Numbered from the stretch's first letter, positions 45,530 through 54,472 are shown. The stretch: DNA of 58,651 nucleotides from an uncultured Cocleimonas sp. (GCF_947495625.1 NZ_CANLZW010000031.1:1-58651), one strand, 5' to 3'. The notes: generated from the letters alone by a model not told the origin. Translations and numbers: made by a program.

Positions 45530-46900
45530 CTACCAAGCGCCGCCAACGGCTTTGTAAAGACTAATTAGGGACAAGCTCTGCTCTGCCTGAGCTGTAAGTA
45601 GGCTTTGTTGTGATGTTAATACGGTTCGTTGTGCTTCCAGTACATTCTGAAAGTCATCGGTACCTGCGTTGTAACTTAAATTCGATAAACGTTCGGTGCT
45701 TTGTGCCAGTTTTATATTATTTTGCAGCAATGGTGTCTGCCTGGCATATGATTGCAGGCTGGCAAACGCATCAGCCACATCCTGAAGAGCAATTAATACG
45801 GTTTTTTGATAGTTTGCGACCGCTTGCTCGCGTGCTGCATCTTGTACTATTACCTGCTGGCGTAAACTGCCTCCATTGAATAAGGGAGCACTGATTGATG
45901 CTAATAGAGACCTCGCCAGATTGGCTGGATCAATTAAATCAGACAGCTTTACACTGCTATAGCTAAGTGAACCTGATAGTTTGAAACTCGGGTAAAGGTT
46001 GGCTTTTGCCACACCAACATGTAGCTCTGCTGCCGTAATCTGGTATTCGGCGACACGAATATCAGGGCGCTGACGGATTGCATTGGCAGGTATATTTTTA
46101 GCCAGATTTAGATTTGCCGTTGGAATGGGTTTAATACTACTGAGGCGTGCTTTAACTATTTGAGGTTCTTTTCCTAGTAGCATAGCCAGAGCATGTTGAG
46201 AGCTTGAAATACTGTTCTCCAATGCCGGAATTTCTGCCTTAACTTGACCTAGACTAAGCTTTGCCTGTTCCTCTTCCAAACCACTGGCAAGACCAGCCTG
46301 TTGTTTCAGTGTAATTAATCGTGAAGTTTCCACTCGCGAGGCTAAGCTTTGTTGTGATACTTTTAGACGAGCTTGAGCGAGGCGTAAATTAACATAAGCG
46401 CTAGCAACTTCGGCAGCCAGTGATGCTTTAACATCTTCCAGACTCACTTGGGACGCTTTTAGATCCGCTTCCGCCGCATTGCTGGCAAACCGATTGCTAC
46501 CAAAGATATCTGCTTCCCAGCTAGCATCGAGCCCAGCATTATAGCTTTCTTTACTACTCACACGACCTGCTGAGCCACTTGCTGATAAAGTCGGTAACAA
46601 GCTTGATCTGGCAATAATGGCTTCTGCTCGAGCTGAACGTAAACTGGCTTGAGCCGTTTTAATATCAGGGTTAGCTTGCAATGCTTCCTCAATCAGTGAA
46701 GTCATCAAGGAATCGCCAAACTTTTGCCACCAGACTGAATTAATAGGCGTGCGTTTACTCAGCTGTGTCGTCTGCAAGCTACTCGATGCGGTGCCTTTAG
46801 AATAAGCACTGCCAGTGAGTACGCTATTAGAGGAACAAGCCGTTAATGATAGCCCTGTTATTACGATGGCTATAAGTGATGGTGATTTTCGCGAAATCAT
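45530..46900 (-). CDS. Outer-membrane efflux lipoprotein (NodT/TolC family)
   Basis: This 456-residue lipoprotein (lipobox SLTAC) has two repeated long helical segments that form the TolC-like tunnel (EEALQANPDIKTAQASLRSA, IRQRPDIRVAEYQITAAELH). It is the first gene of the efflux operon: outer-membrane factor, adaptor, ATPase, permease. A perfect GTAAA-N5-GTAAA box lies 76-90 bp upstream, suggesting envelope-stress control. Confidence 0.93.
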   Translation of the reverse strand: MISRKSPSLIAIVITGLSLTACSSNSVLTGSAYSKGTASSSLQTTQLSKRTPINSVWWQKFGDSLMTSLIEEALQANPDIKTAQASLRSARAEAIIARSSLLPTLSASGSAGRVSSKESYNAGLDASWEADIFGSNRFASNAAEADLKASQVSLEDVKASLAAEVASAYVNLRLAQARLKVSQQSLASRVETSRLITLKQQAGLASGLEEEQAKLSLGQVKAEIPALENSISSSQHALAMLLGKEPQIVKARLSSIKPIPTANLNLAKNIPANAIRQRPDIRVAEYQITAAELHVGVAKANLYPSFKLSGSLSYSSVKLSDLIDPANLARSLLASISAPLFNGGSLRQQVIVQDAAREQAVANYQKTVLIALQDVADAFASLQSYARQTPLLQNNIKLAQSTERLSNLSYNAGTDDFQNVLEAQRTVLTSQQSLLTAQAEQSLSLISLYKAVGGAW

Positions 46901-46975
46901 TTTCTACCTATATAATTTACGATTGAATTTAGGCCAATTCTAATCCTCAAACGAGCAAGGATGTGTCGGCAACAT

Positions 46976-46990
46976 GTAAATTATTGTAAA
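46976..46990 (-). promoter_or_regulatory. CpxR-type box of the efflux operon
   Basis: On the gene's strand it reads TTTAC-AATAA-TTTAC, an exact direct repeat with 5-bp spacing, 76 bp before the start of the outer-membrane factor gene. Confidence 0.6.
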
Positions 46991-47162
46991 TGTGTTTTGT
47001 CTTCAAATTGGTCATATATTGGAGCGTTCAGAATACCAAAATCCAATATTGTTTTTCTTGATGTGTATGAGGTTTTATGAAGATATAAATTAATTAGGGA
47101 AAAGATTTATATCTTTGTGGCTAGATTAAGTCGCTGTCTATTTTAGCTTCTAAAATTGCTTC

Positions 47163-47195
47163 AAAAAAAACCACCTTCTGAAGACAGAAGATGGT
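47163..47195 (-). terminator. Terminator of the barrel gene
   Basis: On the minus strand ACCATCTTCTG pairs with AGAAGGTGGT (one G-T pair) and is followed by eight T. Confidence 0.9.
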
Positions 47196-47263
47196 AAAGG
47201 GTTCAAGGGAAGGAAGACCTCATGAACCATAAGGAGAGTTTATTGTTTTGGGGTTAATCTAAA

Positions 47264-47839
47264 TTAAAAGCTCCAGCGAATATTAGTTGAGACTGTATCG
47301 ACATCTTCTCTAGAGGTGGAATAACCTAAACCTGCTGAAATTGATTTATTAATGTAATAACGCGCACCCACTTTTAAACGTGTGTCGTCGCTATTATCAA
47401 TATCGTAATAGTCGATATTTGCATCCAGCTCTACTTTGTCATTCAATAAATGCCTTACGCCTACTCCGGCACTGTAACCATCTTCATCGTTTCCAGTATC
47501 AATGTCCTGGTTTATGTATTTAATGTTGGTGGTGATATCTGTTTTCGGAGCAATAGGGGTGTGATACTCGAGGCCAACGGCACCGTTTTGAAAGTCCAGA
47601 TCAGATCCATCTGTTGGGTTATCAATATTACCTGCAGCATATTCACCAATTATATTTAGATTTGGTGTCATTTCATAAGAACCGGCAAGTTTGCCTGCAT
47701 CGGCATCCGTTCCATCTAAGTCATAGTGTTCATAAGAACCTTCTACAAAGTTGTAGTTAAAATCTGCAGCTTGAGCATTGAAAGCAGCTCCTGCTAAAAC
47801 CATGCTTGTGAGTGAATATATTAATTTGGTTTTCATCAT
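47264..47839 (-). CDS. Small outer-membrane beta-barrel protein
   Basis: This 191-residue precursor has a signal peptide (cleaved after AQA-AD) and about eight alternating amphipathic strands, and ends in RWSF, the aromatic C-terminal signature for outer-membrane insertion. The turns are Asp/Gly-rich. It resembles eight-strand OmpA/OmpW-type barrels; no ligand is apparent. The start may be the first or second Met. A near-match to the CpxR-type box lies at 47974-47988. Confidence 0.85.
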   Translation of the reverse strand: MMKTKLIYSLTSMVLAGAAFNAQAADFNYNFVEGSYEHYDLDGTDADAGKLAGSYEMTPNLNIIGEYAAGNIDNPTDGSDLDFQNGAVGLEYHTPIAPKTDITTNIKYINQDIDTGNDEDGYSAGVGVRHLLNDKVELDANIDYYDIDNSDDTRLKVGARYYINKSISAGLGYSTSREDVDTVSTNIRWSF

Positions 47840-47973
47840 TCTATACCTGTAATTTTTTCCTATTATTAATGTTTAAAATTTAATTAATAAGCTGCTTTCT
47901 GTTGAAGCACTGTAGGTAATTTAGATCAGAAATATGAACGCAATATGGAAGTAATGTGAAGGTTTGTAATGAA

Positions 47974-47988
47974 TGTAAAGTTGTGTAA
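47974..47988 (-). promoter_or_regulatory. CpxR-type box (one mismatch) of the barrel gene
   Basis: On the gene's strand it reads ATTAC-ACAAC-TTTAC, 135 bp before the start. The orientation and spacing match the other boxes. Confidence 0.45.
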
Positions 47989-48030
47989 TTTAGGGTTTCT
48001 AACGTCAATATTATCGCTGTTATTTTGCAA

Positions 48031-48060
48031 TGACACCCCCCTACTTATAGCTGTTTTTTT
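48031..48060 (+). repeat. C-rich dispersed element (exact core)
   Basis: TGACACCCCCCTACTTATAG is followed by CTGTTTTTTT. It points against both neighbouring genes, which are on the minus strand, so it is one of the exceptions to the sense-orientation rule. Confidence 0.7.
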
Positions 48061-48164
48061 GTTTATTTGACGGAGTAAAGACAATCGTCTTCTGGTGGGC
48101 TTATGGTTTATGCTGTGCGGGTAGTGACTGGATATTCATTATTTTTTTAATAGTTAACAGGCAA

Positions 48165-48193
48165 TAAAAAACCGAGCAAGGCCCGGCTTTTTT
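48165..48193 (-). terminator. Terminator of DUF3060 paralogue 2
   Basis: GCCGGGC and GCTCGGT pair around a 3-base loop on the minus strand, flanked by A- and T-runs, 23 bp after the stop. Confidence 0.85.
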
Positions 48194-48215
48194 ATTGAAA
48201 TATGATTGTGTTTTA

Positions 48216-48740
48216 CTACTGGCAAGTACCAGTAATTTCTTCACAAGCAAGGTTATCAGGTTCATCAACATCACCTGTCTGAGTGTAAGTACCAATATCA
48301 TAAACGGTTACTGAATTACCATTACCTTGTATGGTCAGTTGGTCCACTGTTAAATTCACGTCATCATCTACGGTAATGATGTTGTCATCACCGTTTATGC
48401 TTATTGAATCAATACTGGTATCACTATCTATCACAAGGTAGTTATCATCACCTTGAATGCTAATTTCGGTTAGATTGTCTTCCAGAATCAAATAAGTACT
48501 ATCGGCTCTTAAAATTAATTCATATTTGTCGTCATTATCCAAGGTGGCTGTTCCACCATCAGTACTATAAACAACGGTTTGCTCATCATCATCAGTACTA
48601 TCTGTTCCATCATCTAGTTCACAGCCTTGTAAAAATAACGCGAGAAAAGCAATGGTTAATGTACGGCTGATTAATGTGCGTAAGGAGTTGGAGTTTCCAG
48701 TGCTTACTTGTTGAAATTCTGTGTTTAGTATATTCGACAT
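48216..48740 (-). CDS. DUF3060-like lipoprotein (paralogue 2)
   Basis: This 174-residue paralogue of 40269-40793 has lipobox FLQGC, an Asp-rich linker (GTDSTDDDEQ) and the repeat region (IQGDDNYLVIDSDTSIDSI, GDDNIITVDDDVNL, IQGNGNSVTVYD), ending in LACEEITGTCQ. The two share the C-terminal Cys pair. The 48740 start aligns with the paralogue; the frame is open to 48827. It is more acidic than paralogue 1, which may mean calcium binding (inference). Confidence 0.75.
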   Translation of the reverse strand: MSNILNTEFQQVSTGNSNSLRTLISRTLTIAFLALFLQGCELDDGTDSTDDDEQTVVYSTDGGTATLDNDDKYELILRADSTYLILEDNLTEISIQGDDNYLVIDSDTSIDSISINGDDNIITVDDDVNLTVDQLTIQGNGNSVTVYDIGTYTQTGDVDEPDNLACEEITGTCQ

Positions 48741-49140
48741 AATGTAGTTCTTATTTAAATCTAGTTTAATCCGGTTAATGATGAATAAATGATGAATAAA
48801 ATTATAGGATGAGACAGGATTGTACAAGAAAAGTGCCCTGAGTTTATTCTATAAAATCATTTAGTGAGTTTTTTTGAGTGTAAATCTTATTTCTAACCGT
48901 TTCCTTATTTTAATTATTAACTTGGAAGCTACAAATCAACGACCTGCAATAGTCAATATTCTGTTAATTAAACACTGTTATTTAAATTCTGTTTAAAGCC
49001 TAACTCGTAATAAACGCTGTTTAATAATAATCGAATAGTAAACATCAAATGTGCAAACAATATGGAAAAAGCCATCGAAAGTAGGGGGGTGGCATTACGA
49101 ATCACCCCATGACTTATTTAACTTTCTAATAATTTATCCA
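48741..49140. other. Gene-free stretch with a C-rich element
   Basis: It is AT-rich and holds one exact C-rich core copy at 49066-49093 and no gene that I can support. Confidence 0.5.
49066..49093 (-). repeat. C-rich dispersed element (exact core)
   Basis: On the minus strand GCCACCCCCCTACTTTCGATGG is 47 bp after the YHYH-gene stop and is followed by CTTTTTCCAT. The arms GCCA/TGGC and ATGG/CCAT could each form a stem. Confidence 0.75.
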
Positions 49141-50196
49141 TTAGCGACAGTAGGTACCCGATTCAACTGCGCCGTTATTACTAATCGTTTTTTGCTCAAA
49201 ATCATAACAATTCGCTTTGCTTTCTGACGGTTTGAATCGCGTGTAATACTCAGTACCTTTGTAGGTGTAATTAAGCGTGCGAGTACCATCTTCTTTTTTA
49301 ACATGTTTAAGGTTTTCGACACCTTCTCTAGGTGGTCTTAAATCTGCTCGCGCTGCAGCACCTTTTAATGGCGCGACTCTGGGTAAAATACTGGTGTCTA
49401 CTTTTCCCACTAAACATTGGATAATATAGGGCGCTTCAACCGAGGTATGATAGCGATAACCGAATTGTTTATCAGATTGGCCATTACACACGTCCAGATC
49501 ACCTTTAGTGACTGCTGAACCGTCTGGATTTGCATCACCATATAATGGGAAGCCATCGTAACCCCAACCGATGATTGTTGCGTCGGTGACATTCTTCATT
49601 GAATCAATCATGCAAGTGGGTTTAGCGTGATAGTGATAATCATCACCGCGACCAGCATGGCCACCACATTCATCAAGCTGCCCAAGTTTTGTAGTATCTT
49701 TAGTCGCATCGTAACCGTGTAAATCAATCTCACCTTGAGCCGAATAATCGTAGATTGGCACACCGTTAATCGCCACGCCTAAAGCAGCATCAATACTTGT
49801 TTTAGTATCAGATATTTCAGGATTTAACAGAATAGGCGCTGCATAATTTAACGCAGGGACGGGTATTTGTTCATTAGTTCCGGTGATTCCATTCATCAAG
49901 CTATGATCAGGGTAGGTGTCTGATTGAACATAGGCATAGGTTTTATCACAAGTAACCGTGACCTTAGTGAACCCCGCTTTTCCTACAGATGCGCGAACAC
50001 GAGAACAAGCTTCGCTATCAATGCTCTCGCTTACGGTAGGTGCTTTTAGTTGAGCTTCAGGCCTTTTGGGCGGGCGTTTGTTCTCTCTTCTATCTTCTTT
50101 TTTAGGGCTTGGTGGTTCTGCATTATCTTGTGAAAATGCAGTAGCGCTTAAAAATAAACCTGCTAAAGCGATAGGAATTATGGCGCTTTTTCTCAT
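49141..50196 (-). CDS. Secreted YHYH-domain protein
   Basis: This 351-residue protein has a signal peptide (cleaved near AFS-QD), a Pro/Lys/Arg-rich stretch (PPSPKKEDRRENKRPPKRPE), then the YHYH domain: GVPIYDYSAQGEIDLHGYDA, CGGHAGRGDDYHYHAKPTC, GWGYDGFPLYGDANPDG, CNGQSDKQFGYRYHTS. There is no lipobox, so it is soluble. It is the second YHYH protein in the window. It lies 21 bp after the 50218 gene, in an operon with a CpxR-type box. Confidence 0.85.
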   Translation of the reverse strand: MRKSAIIPIALAGLFLSATAFSQDNAEPPSPKKEDRRENKRPPKRPEAQLKAPTVSESIDSEACSRVRASVGKAGFTKVTVTCDKTYAYVQSDTYPDHSLMNGITGTNEQIPVPALNYAAPILLNPEISDTKTSIDAALGVAINGVPIYDYSAQGEIDLHGYDATKDTTKLGQLDECGGHAGRGDDYHYHAKPTCMIDSMKNVTDATIIGWGYDGFPLYGDANPDGSAVTKGDLDVCNGQSDKQFGYRYHTSVEAPYIIQCLVGKVDTSILPRVAPLKGAAARADLRPPREGVENLKHVKKEDGTRTLNYTYKGTEYYTRFKPSESKANCYDFEQKTISNNGAVESGTYCR

Positions 50197-50217
50197 TTTT
50201 ATATTTCCTCGATTACT

Positions 50218-51234
50218 TTATTTAACTGTTTTTCGAAGAAGTACCACATTGTCCAATACCAGATTTGAAGACCAGATAAATTCTGCATCCGCACCTTTTG
50301 TGTCAAAAACATTGGTGAAATTCGTATAGGATCTTTTGTTATCAACACCGACAGTCTCGTTGGTGAATGTTGATGCAGCAGGCCACGAACTATCATCGAA
50401 ATTAGCCTTCATCCAGTTTTCAGGAAATGTCCAATGTGCTGCAGAAGTAGTTTCAAAACTAGTTATCGTTTGTTGATTACAGGCAGAGCTATCGCGAACT
50501 TGCCCTTCGACGACTAAACATTTTCTATTTACGATGGGTGCGGTGTAAAAGGTTTGAGCTTTCCAGCTACCATCAGTGAGTGCAATGGTTTTACCAGAGG
50601 CGTCCTGAAACTGCGCGACTAGACCACCATCTCCTGGGTGAAATTGAGTACCTCGATTACTTTCCATGCCTAATCCAAGTGTTTCTTCCCAATCCACCAT
50701 TTTTACGGCGATGTTGAATGGATAGTCGGCTTTAAATCTGACTACATTGGCATTGAACGGTGTAAATGGAACGGGATCGACAGCAATTAAAACGCCATTG
50801 ATGTATAGCTCAAAATAGTTGTCGGGGAATATGTAGGCGGTGAATATTTCCTTACCAGCGCCATCCCCACTTGCATCAACTACCGGTACTGTTGATAAGT
50901 CCAGATCTGCCAGAGAATCTAATTTTTTGCCACCACATTCATTGTATAGGTCTGTGGCTTTTGTTGCTGTTTTAAATTGAGTGTCAGCGGGAACAGTCCA
51001 GTTTTTTCCATCTTCAGATTTTATTTCGCCTACGGCACTAACTCGAGACCTATCTCCACAATCAATTAGGCCCGCATTGGTTTGAGTGGCAACACCGGTT
51101 GTAAAGCTTGGTTGCTCTGCTTTTGTTGATGCGGATAAAAACATTGTGACTGTAATTGCTGTCATCATCGCCACCGTTGTCGCGAATCTGATTGCATCAG
51201 TAGATGAGTGCTTTGTCATAATGTGTGATTTCAT
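50218..51234 (-). CDS. Secreted beta-rich protein, unknown
   Basis: This 338-residue protein has an N-terminal hydrophobic segment (FATTVAMMTAITVTMFLSAS) that looks like a signal peptide. The rest contains AYIFPDNYFELYINGVLIAV and HWTFPENWMKANFDDSSWPAA, which resemble carbohydrate-binding-type jelly-roll domains. The start may be 51234 or 51219; neither has a clear ribosome site. It is cotranscribed with the YHYH protein downstream, which suggests joint action at the envelope. Confidence 0.75.
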   Translation of the reverse strand: MKSHIMTKHSSTDAIRFATTVAMMTAITVTMFLSASTKAEQPSFTTGVATQTNAGLIDCGDRSRVSAVGEIKSEDGKNWTVPADTQFKTATKATDLYNECGGKKLDSLADLDLSTVPVVDASGDGAGKEIFTAYIFPDNYFELYINGVLIAVDPVPFTPFNANVVRFKADYPFNIAVKMVDWEETLGLGMESNRGTQFHPGDGGLVAQFQDASGKTIALTDGSWKAQTFYTAPIVNRKCLVVEGQVRDSSACNQQTITSFETTSAAHWTFPENWMKANFDDSSWPAASTFTNETVGVDNKRSYTNFTNVFDTKGADAEFIWSSNLVLDNVVLLRKTVK

Positions 51235-51318
51235 AGTGTATCTATTGCCTTTGAAAGACTTTTCAGTTTTTATACAATGAGTTTAGAAGACTAAAGTAAA
51301 AGAAAATATGGCTGCTAT

Positions 51319-51333
51319 GTAAAATTGTGTAAA
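51319..51333 (-). promoter_or_regulatory. CpxR-type box of the 51234 operon
   Basis: On the gene's strand it reads TTTAC-ACAAT-TTTAC, an exact direct repeat 85 bp before the start. Confidence 0.6.
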
Positions 51334-51435
51334 AGTAGTGGGGGCAGAGAATTCTCTAAGCATTGCTTGATCGCGCAACAATAGCGGTTTTAGCCGCTAT
51401 CATTTTTTCCGTTGTTGGCGATGTGCGTCGTCTGC

Positions 51436-52776
51436 CTAACGCATATTGAATAATTCTTGATGGAAAGCACCTTTGGGCAAACCATTAGCCGACATATCTT
51501 TACGTAATACTGAGCCGAATCCCGCAGGACCGCAGAACCAGAAACTGGCTGATTGCCAATCAGGTACGGCATTACGTATTTTTTCTCCGGTTAGAAAACC
51601 GTCACGACTGTCGATCATCACATGTAATGTTACATTTGCCGCCGTGGCATCTGCGGTTAACTTTTCCAGCGCCTCTGGTGCCAATTCTGTCGCGCTGTGG
51701 AAAAGATCGATGGCTTGGCCGCCTTGATGTTGAGCGAGTTGTTTCATACGAGCGATAAAGGGCGTGATACCAATACCACCGCCAATCCAGATCTGGCGTT
51801 TTTTATTATCGTCGAATGTAAAGCAACCATAAGGGCCTTCCACGTTTACCTTGTTACCGCTGTGTAATTGTTCAGGAAGTAAATCAGTGTAATCCCCCAA
51901 TCCTTTGGTAATGAAAGTGATATGAGGATCTTTAGCGTTCCATGCAGAGGCAATGGTAAAAGGGTGTTGTCCTTCCTTGGCATCAAAATTAACAAAAGCG
52001 AATTGCCCACTTTTGTGACCTTTCCAACCGTCTTTCAGCAGAATGGAGGTTTCAAGTACCTTCATTTGAGGGAAGTGGAGTTGCGTTTCTATTGTCCCTT
52101 CTACCTGTCGCTTCTTGCCTATTTGATTTGTCAGAACTAAAACCGCCGACACCGTACCTGCCAATAATAAAAGTCCCATAAAAATGCCTAGTGGTTTGGT
52201 CCACGCAGCAAAGTCCAATAGCACGATTGTGTGGAATACTAGCGCTAAATAAGCAACTGCAAGCAACTTATGTGTTTTGGCGAAGAGTCGATAAGGAAAA
52301 CGTTTAATTAATGCGAGCGCGATCAGAAGTACCACTGCATAGAAAACCCACTCACCAACAAATTCAGCGGGTTTGCGCAGCTCATTAAAGAATTGCTGAG
52401 CTGCGCTTAATGTAGCGGGATCTGGTCGTGGTCCACGTGCGCCACGTTCCATTAAACCCAGATCAATCGCCCAGTGAGGCACATTTTTGGCAAGCCAATG
52501 TAAAACTGAACCGGTGAGTGCGGAAATACCCAGCCACTTGTGTAATCGATAGGATTTATCCAGACCACCTAGCCAGGGTTCTAGCCAAACCGGACGAAGC
52601 GCTAATACCATCGCGATACTCATAGTGCCCATAGCGATTACACCAGAGTACTGAATAAACAGATCGCGGATGGCTTTGAAGTTCAGTGTTTCCGGGAGAG
52701 ACAAATTTGCCAGTATCCACAAACCGCTCAATCCAATGAGAAAACCCCATAGACTCAGTTTGATATTTCTAAGCAT
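51436..52776 (-). CDS. Ferric-reductase/NADPH-oxidase-like flavocytochrome
   Basis: This 446-residue protein has about six membrane helices with haem-candidate His residues (LHKWLG, LHWLAKNVPHW, THKLLAVAYLALVFHT), then FAD- and NAD-binding domains (HPFTIASAW, GPYGCFTF, WIGGGIGITPF, WFCGPAGFGS). It belongs to the ferric-reductase-like transmembrane family, moving electrons from NAD(P)H to iron or oxygen across the membrane. It is the nearest upstream gene to the YHYH operon on the same strand, 200 bp away. Confidence 0.9.
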   Translation of the reverse strand: MLRNIKLSLWGFLIGLSGLWILANLSLPETLNFKAIRDLFIQYSGVIAMGTMSIAMVLALRPVWLEPWLGGLDKSYRLHKWLGISALTGSVLHWLAKNVPHWAIDLGLMERGARGPRPDPATLSAAQQFFNELRKPAEFVGEWVFYAVVLLIALALIKRFPYRLFAKTHKLLAVAYLALVFHTIVLLDFAAWTKPLGIFMGLLLLAGTVSAVLVLTNQIGKKRQVEGTIETQLHFPQMKVLETSILLKDGWKGHKSGQFAFVNFDAKEGQHPFTIASAWNAKDPHITFITKGLGDYTDLLPEQLHSGNKVNVEGPYGCFTFDDNKKRQIWIGGGIGITPFIARMKQLAQHQGGQAIDLFHSATELAPEALEKLTADATAANVTLHVMIDSRDGFLTGEKIRNAVPDWQSASFWFCGPAGFGSVLRKDMSANGLPKGAFHQELFNMR

Positions 52777-52829
52777 TTTATTTGCCTCTCACCCGTCTTG
52801 CTTTGTCCTAAATTTTCTTGGTTTGTTGA

Positions 52830-53303
52830 TTAATTTTTAGTCGTCGCTCTTAGCATCCATGCTGTTTTTTCATGAATGACCATGCGATCAGAGACCAAAG
52901 ACGCTGTAGATTCATCTTCAAACTCCTGAGCAATCTTCAAAACTTCACGACAGGTTTTTATCACTTGTTCGTGCCCTTTTGTTAATAACTCCACCATTTC
53001 TGTAGAGCTTGGAACACCTTCAACTTCAGCAATAGAACTTAGCCTAGAAAATTCGATATAGGTTCCAGGAGCGGGAACATCCAGAGTACGAATACGCTCT
53101 GCAACATCATCTACAGCAGTAGCTAATTCCGTGTATTGTTCTTCAAACATTAAATGCAGCTCACGAAATTGCATGCCTGTTACATTCCAATGGAAGTTAT
53201 GGGTTTGTAAATAAAGGGTGTATGAATCAGCTAAAAGTTTTTTTAAGCCTTCGGCTATTTTCAATCTGCCTTCTTCATTAATTCCGATATTTATACTAGT
53301 CAT
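52830..53303 (-). CDS. dps: Dps-family ferritin-like DNA-protection protein
   Basis: This 157-residue protein oxidises and stores iron in a 12-subunit shell and protects DNA. The ferroxidase-site segments [11 protein letters not shown] and [20 protein letters not shown] are intact. The 53303 start follows AGGAC; the frame is open to 53318. The N-terminus lacks the Lys-rich tail of E. coli Dps, so direct DNA binding is uncertain. It ends 54 bp before the ferric-reductase-like start on the same strand, which may link iron handling. Confidence 0.92.
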   Translation of the reverse strand: MTSINIGINEEGRLKIAEGLKKLLADSYTLYLQTHNFHWNVTGMQFRELHLMFEEQYTELATAVDDVAERIRTLDVPAPGTYIEFSRLSSIAEVEGVPSSTEMVELLTKGHEQVIKTCREVLKIAQEFEDESTASLVSDRMVIHEKTAWMLRATTKN

Positions 53304-53621
53304 TTTTAATGTCCTCATTGTTCGTTTTATCGAGATATGAAGATACTCGGATTCAGAGGTTTAGATAATCCGTAAATAAACGTAGTTGAATTGTTACAAA
53401 TACGTAGTGTGAAAATACTATTTGGGCTGCATATAAGAAAATAGTAAAAACAAGATATGAGGTGTTTAGTGAATATTTAGCCAATCACTTTTCAGCGTAA
53501 ATGATCGCTTAAAAAAAGCCCTCCAAAGTAGGGGGGTGGGTATGGAATATATTGAGAGTAAATTGTTTGGTTCTGTAAATAGTTAAGACAAGAATGACGC
53601 TTTAGATAAATGTGTGATCGA
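53304..53621. other. Gene-free stretch upstream of dps
   Basis: It holds a C-rich exact core copy (53511-53541) after the Nudix gene and an imperfect dyad ACGTA...TACGT at 53383-53422 about 85 bp before dps. A loose GTAAA-N5-GTAGT overlaps the left arm. Confidence 0.45.
53511..53541 (-). repeat. C-rich dispersed element (exact core)
   Basis: On the minus strand CACCCCCCTACTTTGGAGGG is followed by CTTTTTTT. CCCT pairs with AGGG across ACTTTGG, a good terminator, 80 bp after the Nudix-gene stop. Confidence 0.8.
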
Positions 53622-54326
53622 TTAACCTAAATTCCTTTCAAAATTCACCAGTTCCGCATCTTCTTTTAATCGGTATAACATTGCTGCTCTTGCGCCTGTT
53701 GCTAATGTTTCTCCGGTTTCTTCGAACATATTTGAGGCTTCAAAGCGGCGATATAAGGTTTTTTTCTGAATAGACTTTCCCAGAATTATTTCAATCAATG
53801 TGTGATATTCACCAAGCGTGAATTCCTTGGGTAAACAAAACACGGGTAGCATCGAATACAGCGCTTTTTGCTTTAAGCGTTCCAATGCGAATTGAAAGAT
53901 CTGTTGGTGATCAAAAGCTAATGGCTGGTAATTAGCGGTTTCATCCATAAGGCTTTCTACATCCACCCATTGCGCACTTTCATCATTTCTAGGTGTTACG
54001 TCTAGATTGGTTTCTTCATGTGCGATCAACGCAAAATAGGCGATTGAAGCACTCCAGCCTCGCGGGTCTCTACTCTTGGATGAAAACGTATTTAACTGCT
54101 CTAAGTAGGGGGGTGTCACGCCTGTTTTATCCGTTAATTTACGACAAGCAGTGTCTTCTGCAGAACCATCTTTATCCACATCGATAAACCCACCCGGTAG
54201 TGCCCAGCTATTTTGAAACGGTGAATTCTTCCGCTTTAACAATAGAATTTTCAGCGAGTTATCTTTGATGGTGAATAGCACACTATCAACGGTGAGTAAG
54301 GGGGATTTGAAGTTTTCTTGTGTCAT
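53622..54326 (-). CDS. NrtR-like Nudix regulator
   Basis: This 234-residue protein has an N-terminal Nudix domain and a C-terminal winged helix (LGEYHTLIEIILGKSIQKKT, YRRFEASNMFEETGE), the layout of NrtR, which controls NAD metabolism in response to ADP-ribose. The Nudix box is degraded: GGFIDVDKDGS is kept but the catalytic REUxEE part reads RKLTDKTG, so it probably binds rather than cleaves its ligand. It is divergent from an NAD-kinase-like operon with three TGTC-N5-GACA dyads between them. It contains an in-frame copy of the C-rich core at 54101-54118. Confidence 0.88.
   Translation of the reverse strand: MTQENFKSPLLTVDSVLFTIKDNSLKILLLKRKNSPFQNSWALPGGFIDVDKDGSAEDTACRKLTDKTGVTPPYLEQLNTFSSKSRDPRGWSASIAYFALIAHEETNLDVTPRNDESAQWVDVESLMDETANYQPLAFDHQQIFQFALERLKQKALYSMLPVFCLPKEFTLGEYHTLIEIILGKSIQKKTLYRRFEASNMFEETGETLATGARAAMLYRLKEDAELVNFERNLG
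54101..54118 (-). repeat. C-rich core inside the Nudix coding region (exact core)
   Basis: GTGACACCCCCCTACTTAG encodes Val-Thr-Pro-Pro-Tyr-Leu at a place where NrtR proteins commonly carry a PYLEQL motif. The match may therefore be chance or a tolerated copy. Confidence 0.6.
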
Positions 54327-54359
54327 AGATTTTGGATAAATCTTATAAAAATGAGTTTA

Positions 54360-54376
54360 TTTGTCGTAAAGACAAA
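54360..54376. promoter_or_regulatory. NrtR-type operator 1
   Basis: TTTGTC-GTAAA-GACAAA is a perfect 6-bp-arm palindrome, 34 bp upstream of the Nudix gene start, placed for autoregulation. Confidence 0.7.
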
Positions 54377-54427
54377 ATAGCAAGTCATTGTTTAAAAAGC
54401 AAATAATTAAAAATTCACAAAAAACAT

Positions 54428-54456
54428 TTGACAAATAGTGTCTCAAGGACAATTAT
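54428..54456 (+). promoter_or_regulatory. Promoter of the SPFH/NAD-kinase operon overlapped by operator 2
   Basis: TTGACA (54428-54433), a 17-bp spacer and AATTAT (54451-54456) form a sigma-70-like promoter. Operator 2, TGTC-TCAAG-GACA (54439-54451), lies in the spacer, so a bound regulator would block RNA polymerase. Confidence 0.6.
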
Positions 54457-54472
54457 CTATCTAAGCATTAAA

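Larger units (their letters stand above)
46901..47263. other. Promoter region of the efflux operon and end of the barrel gene
   Basis: It holds the CpxR-type box at 46976-46990 and the terminator at 47163-47195. I see no gene in it. Confidence 0.55.
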
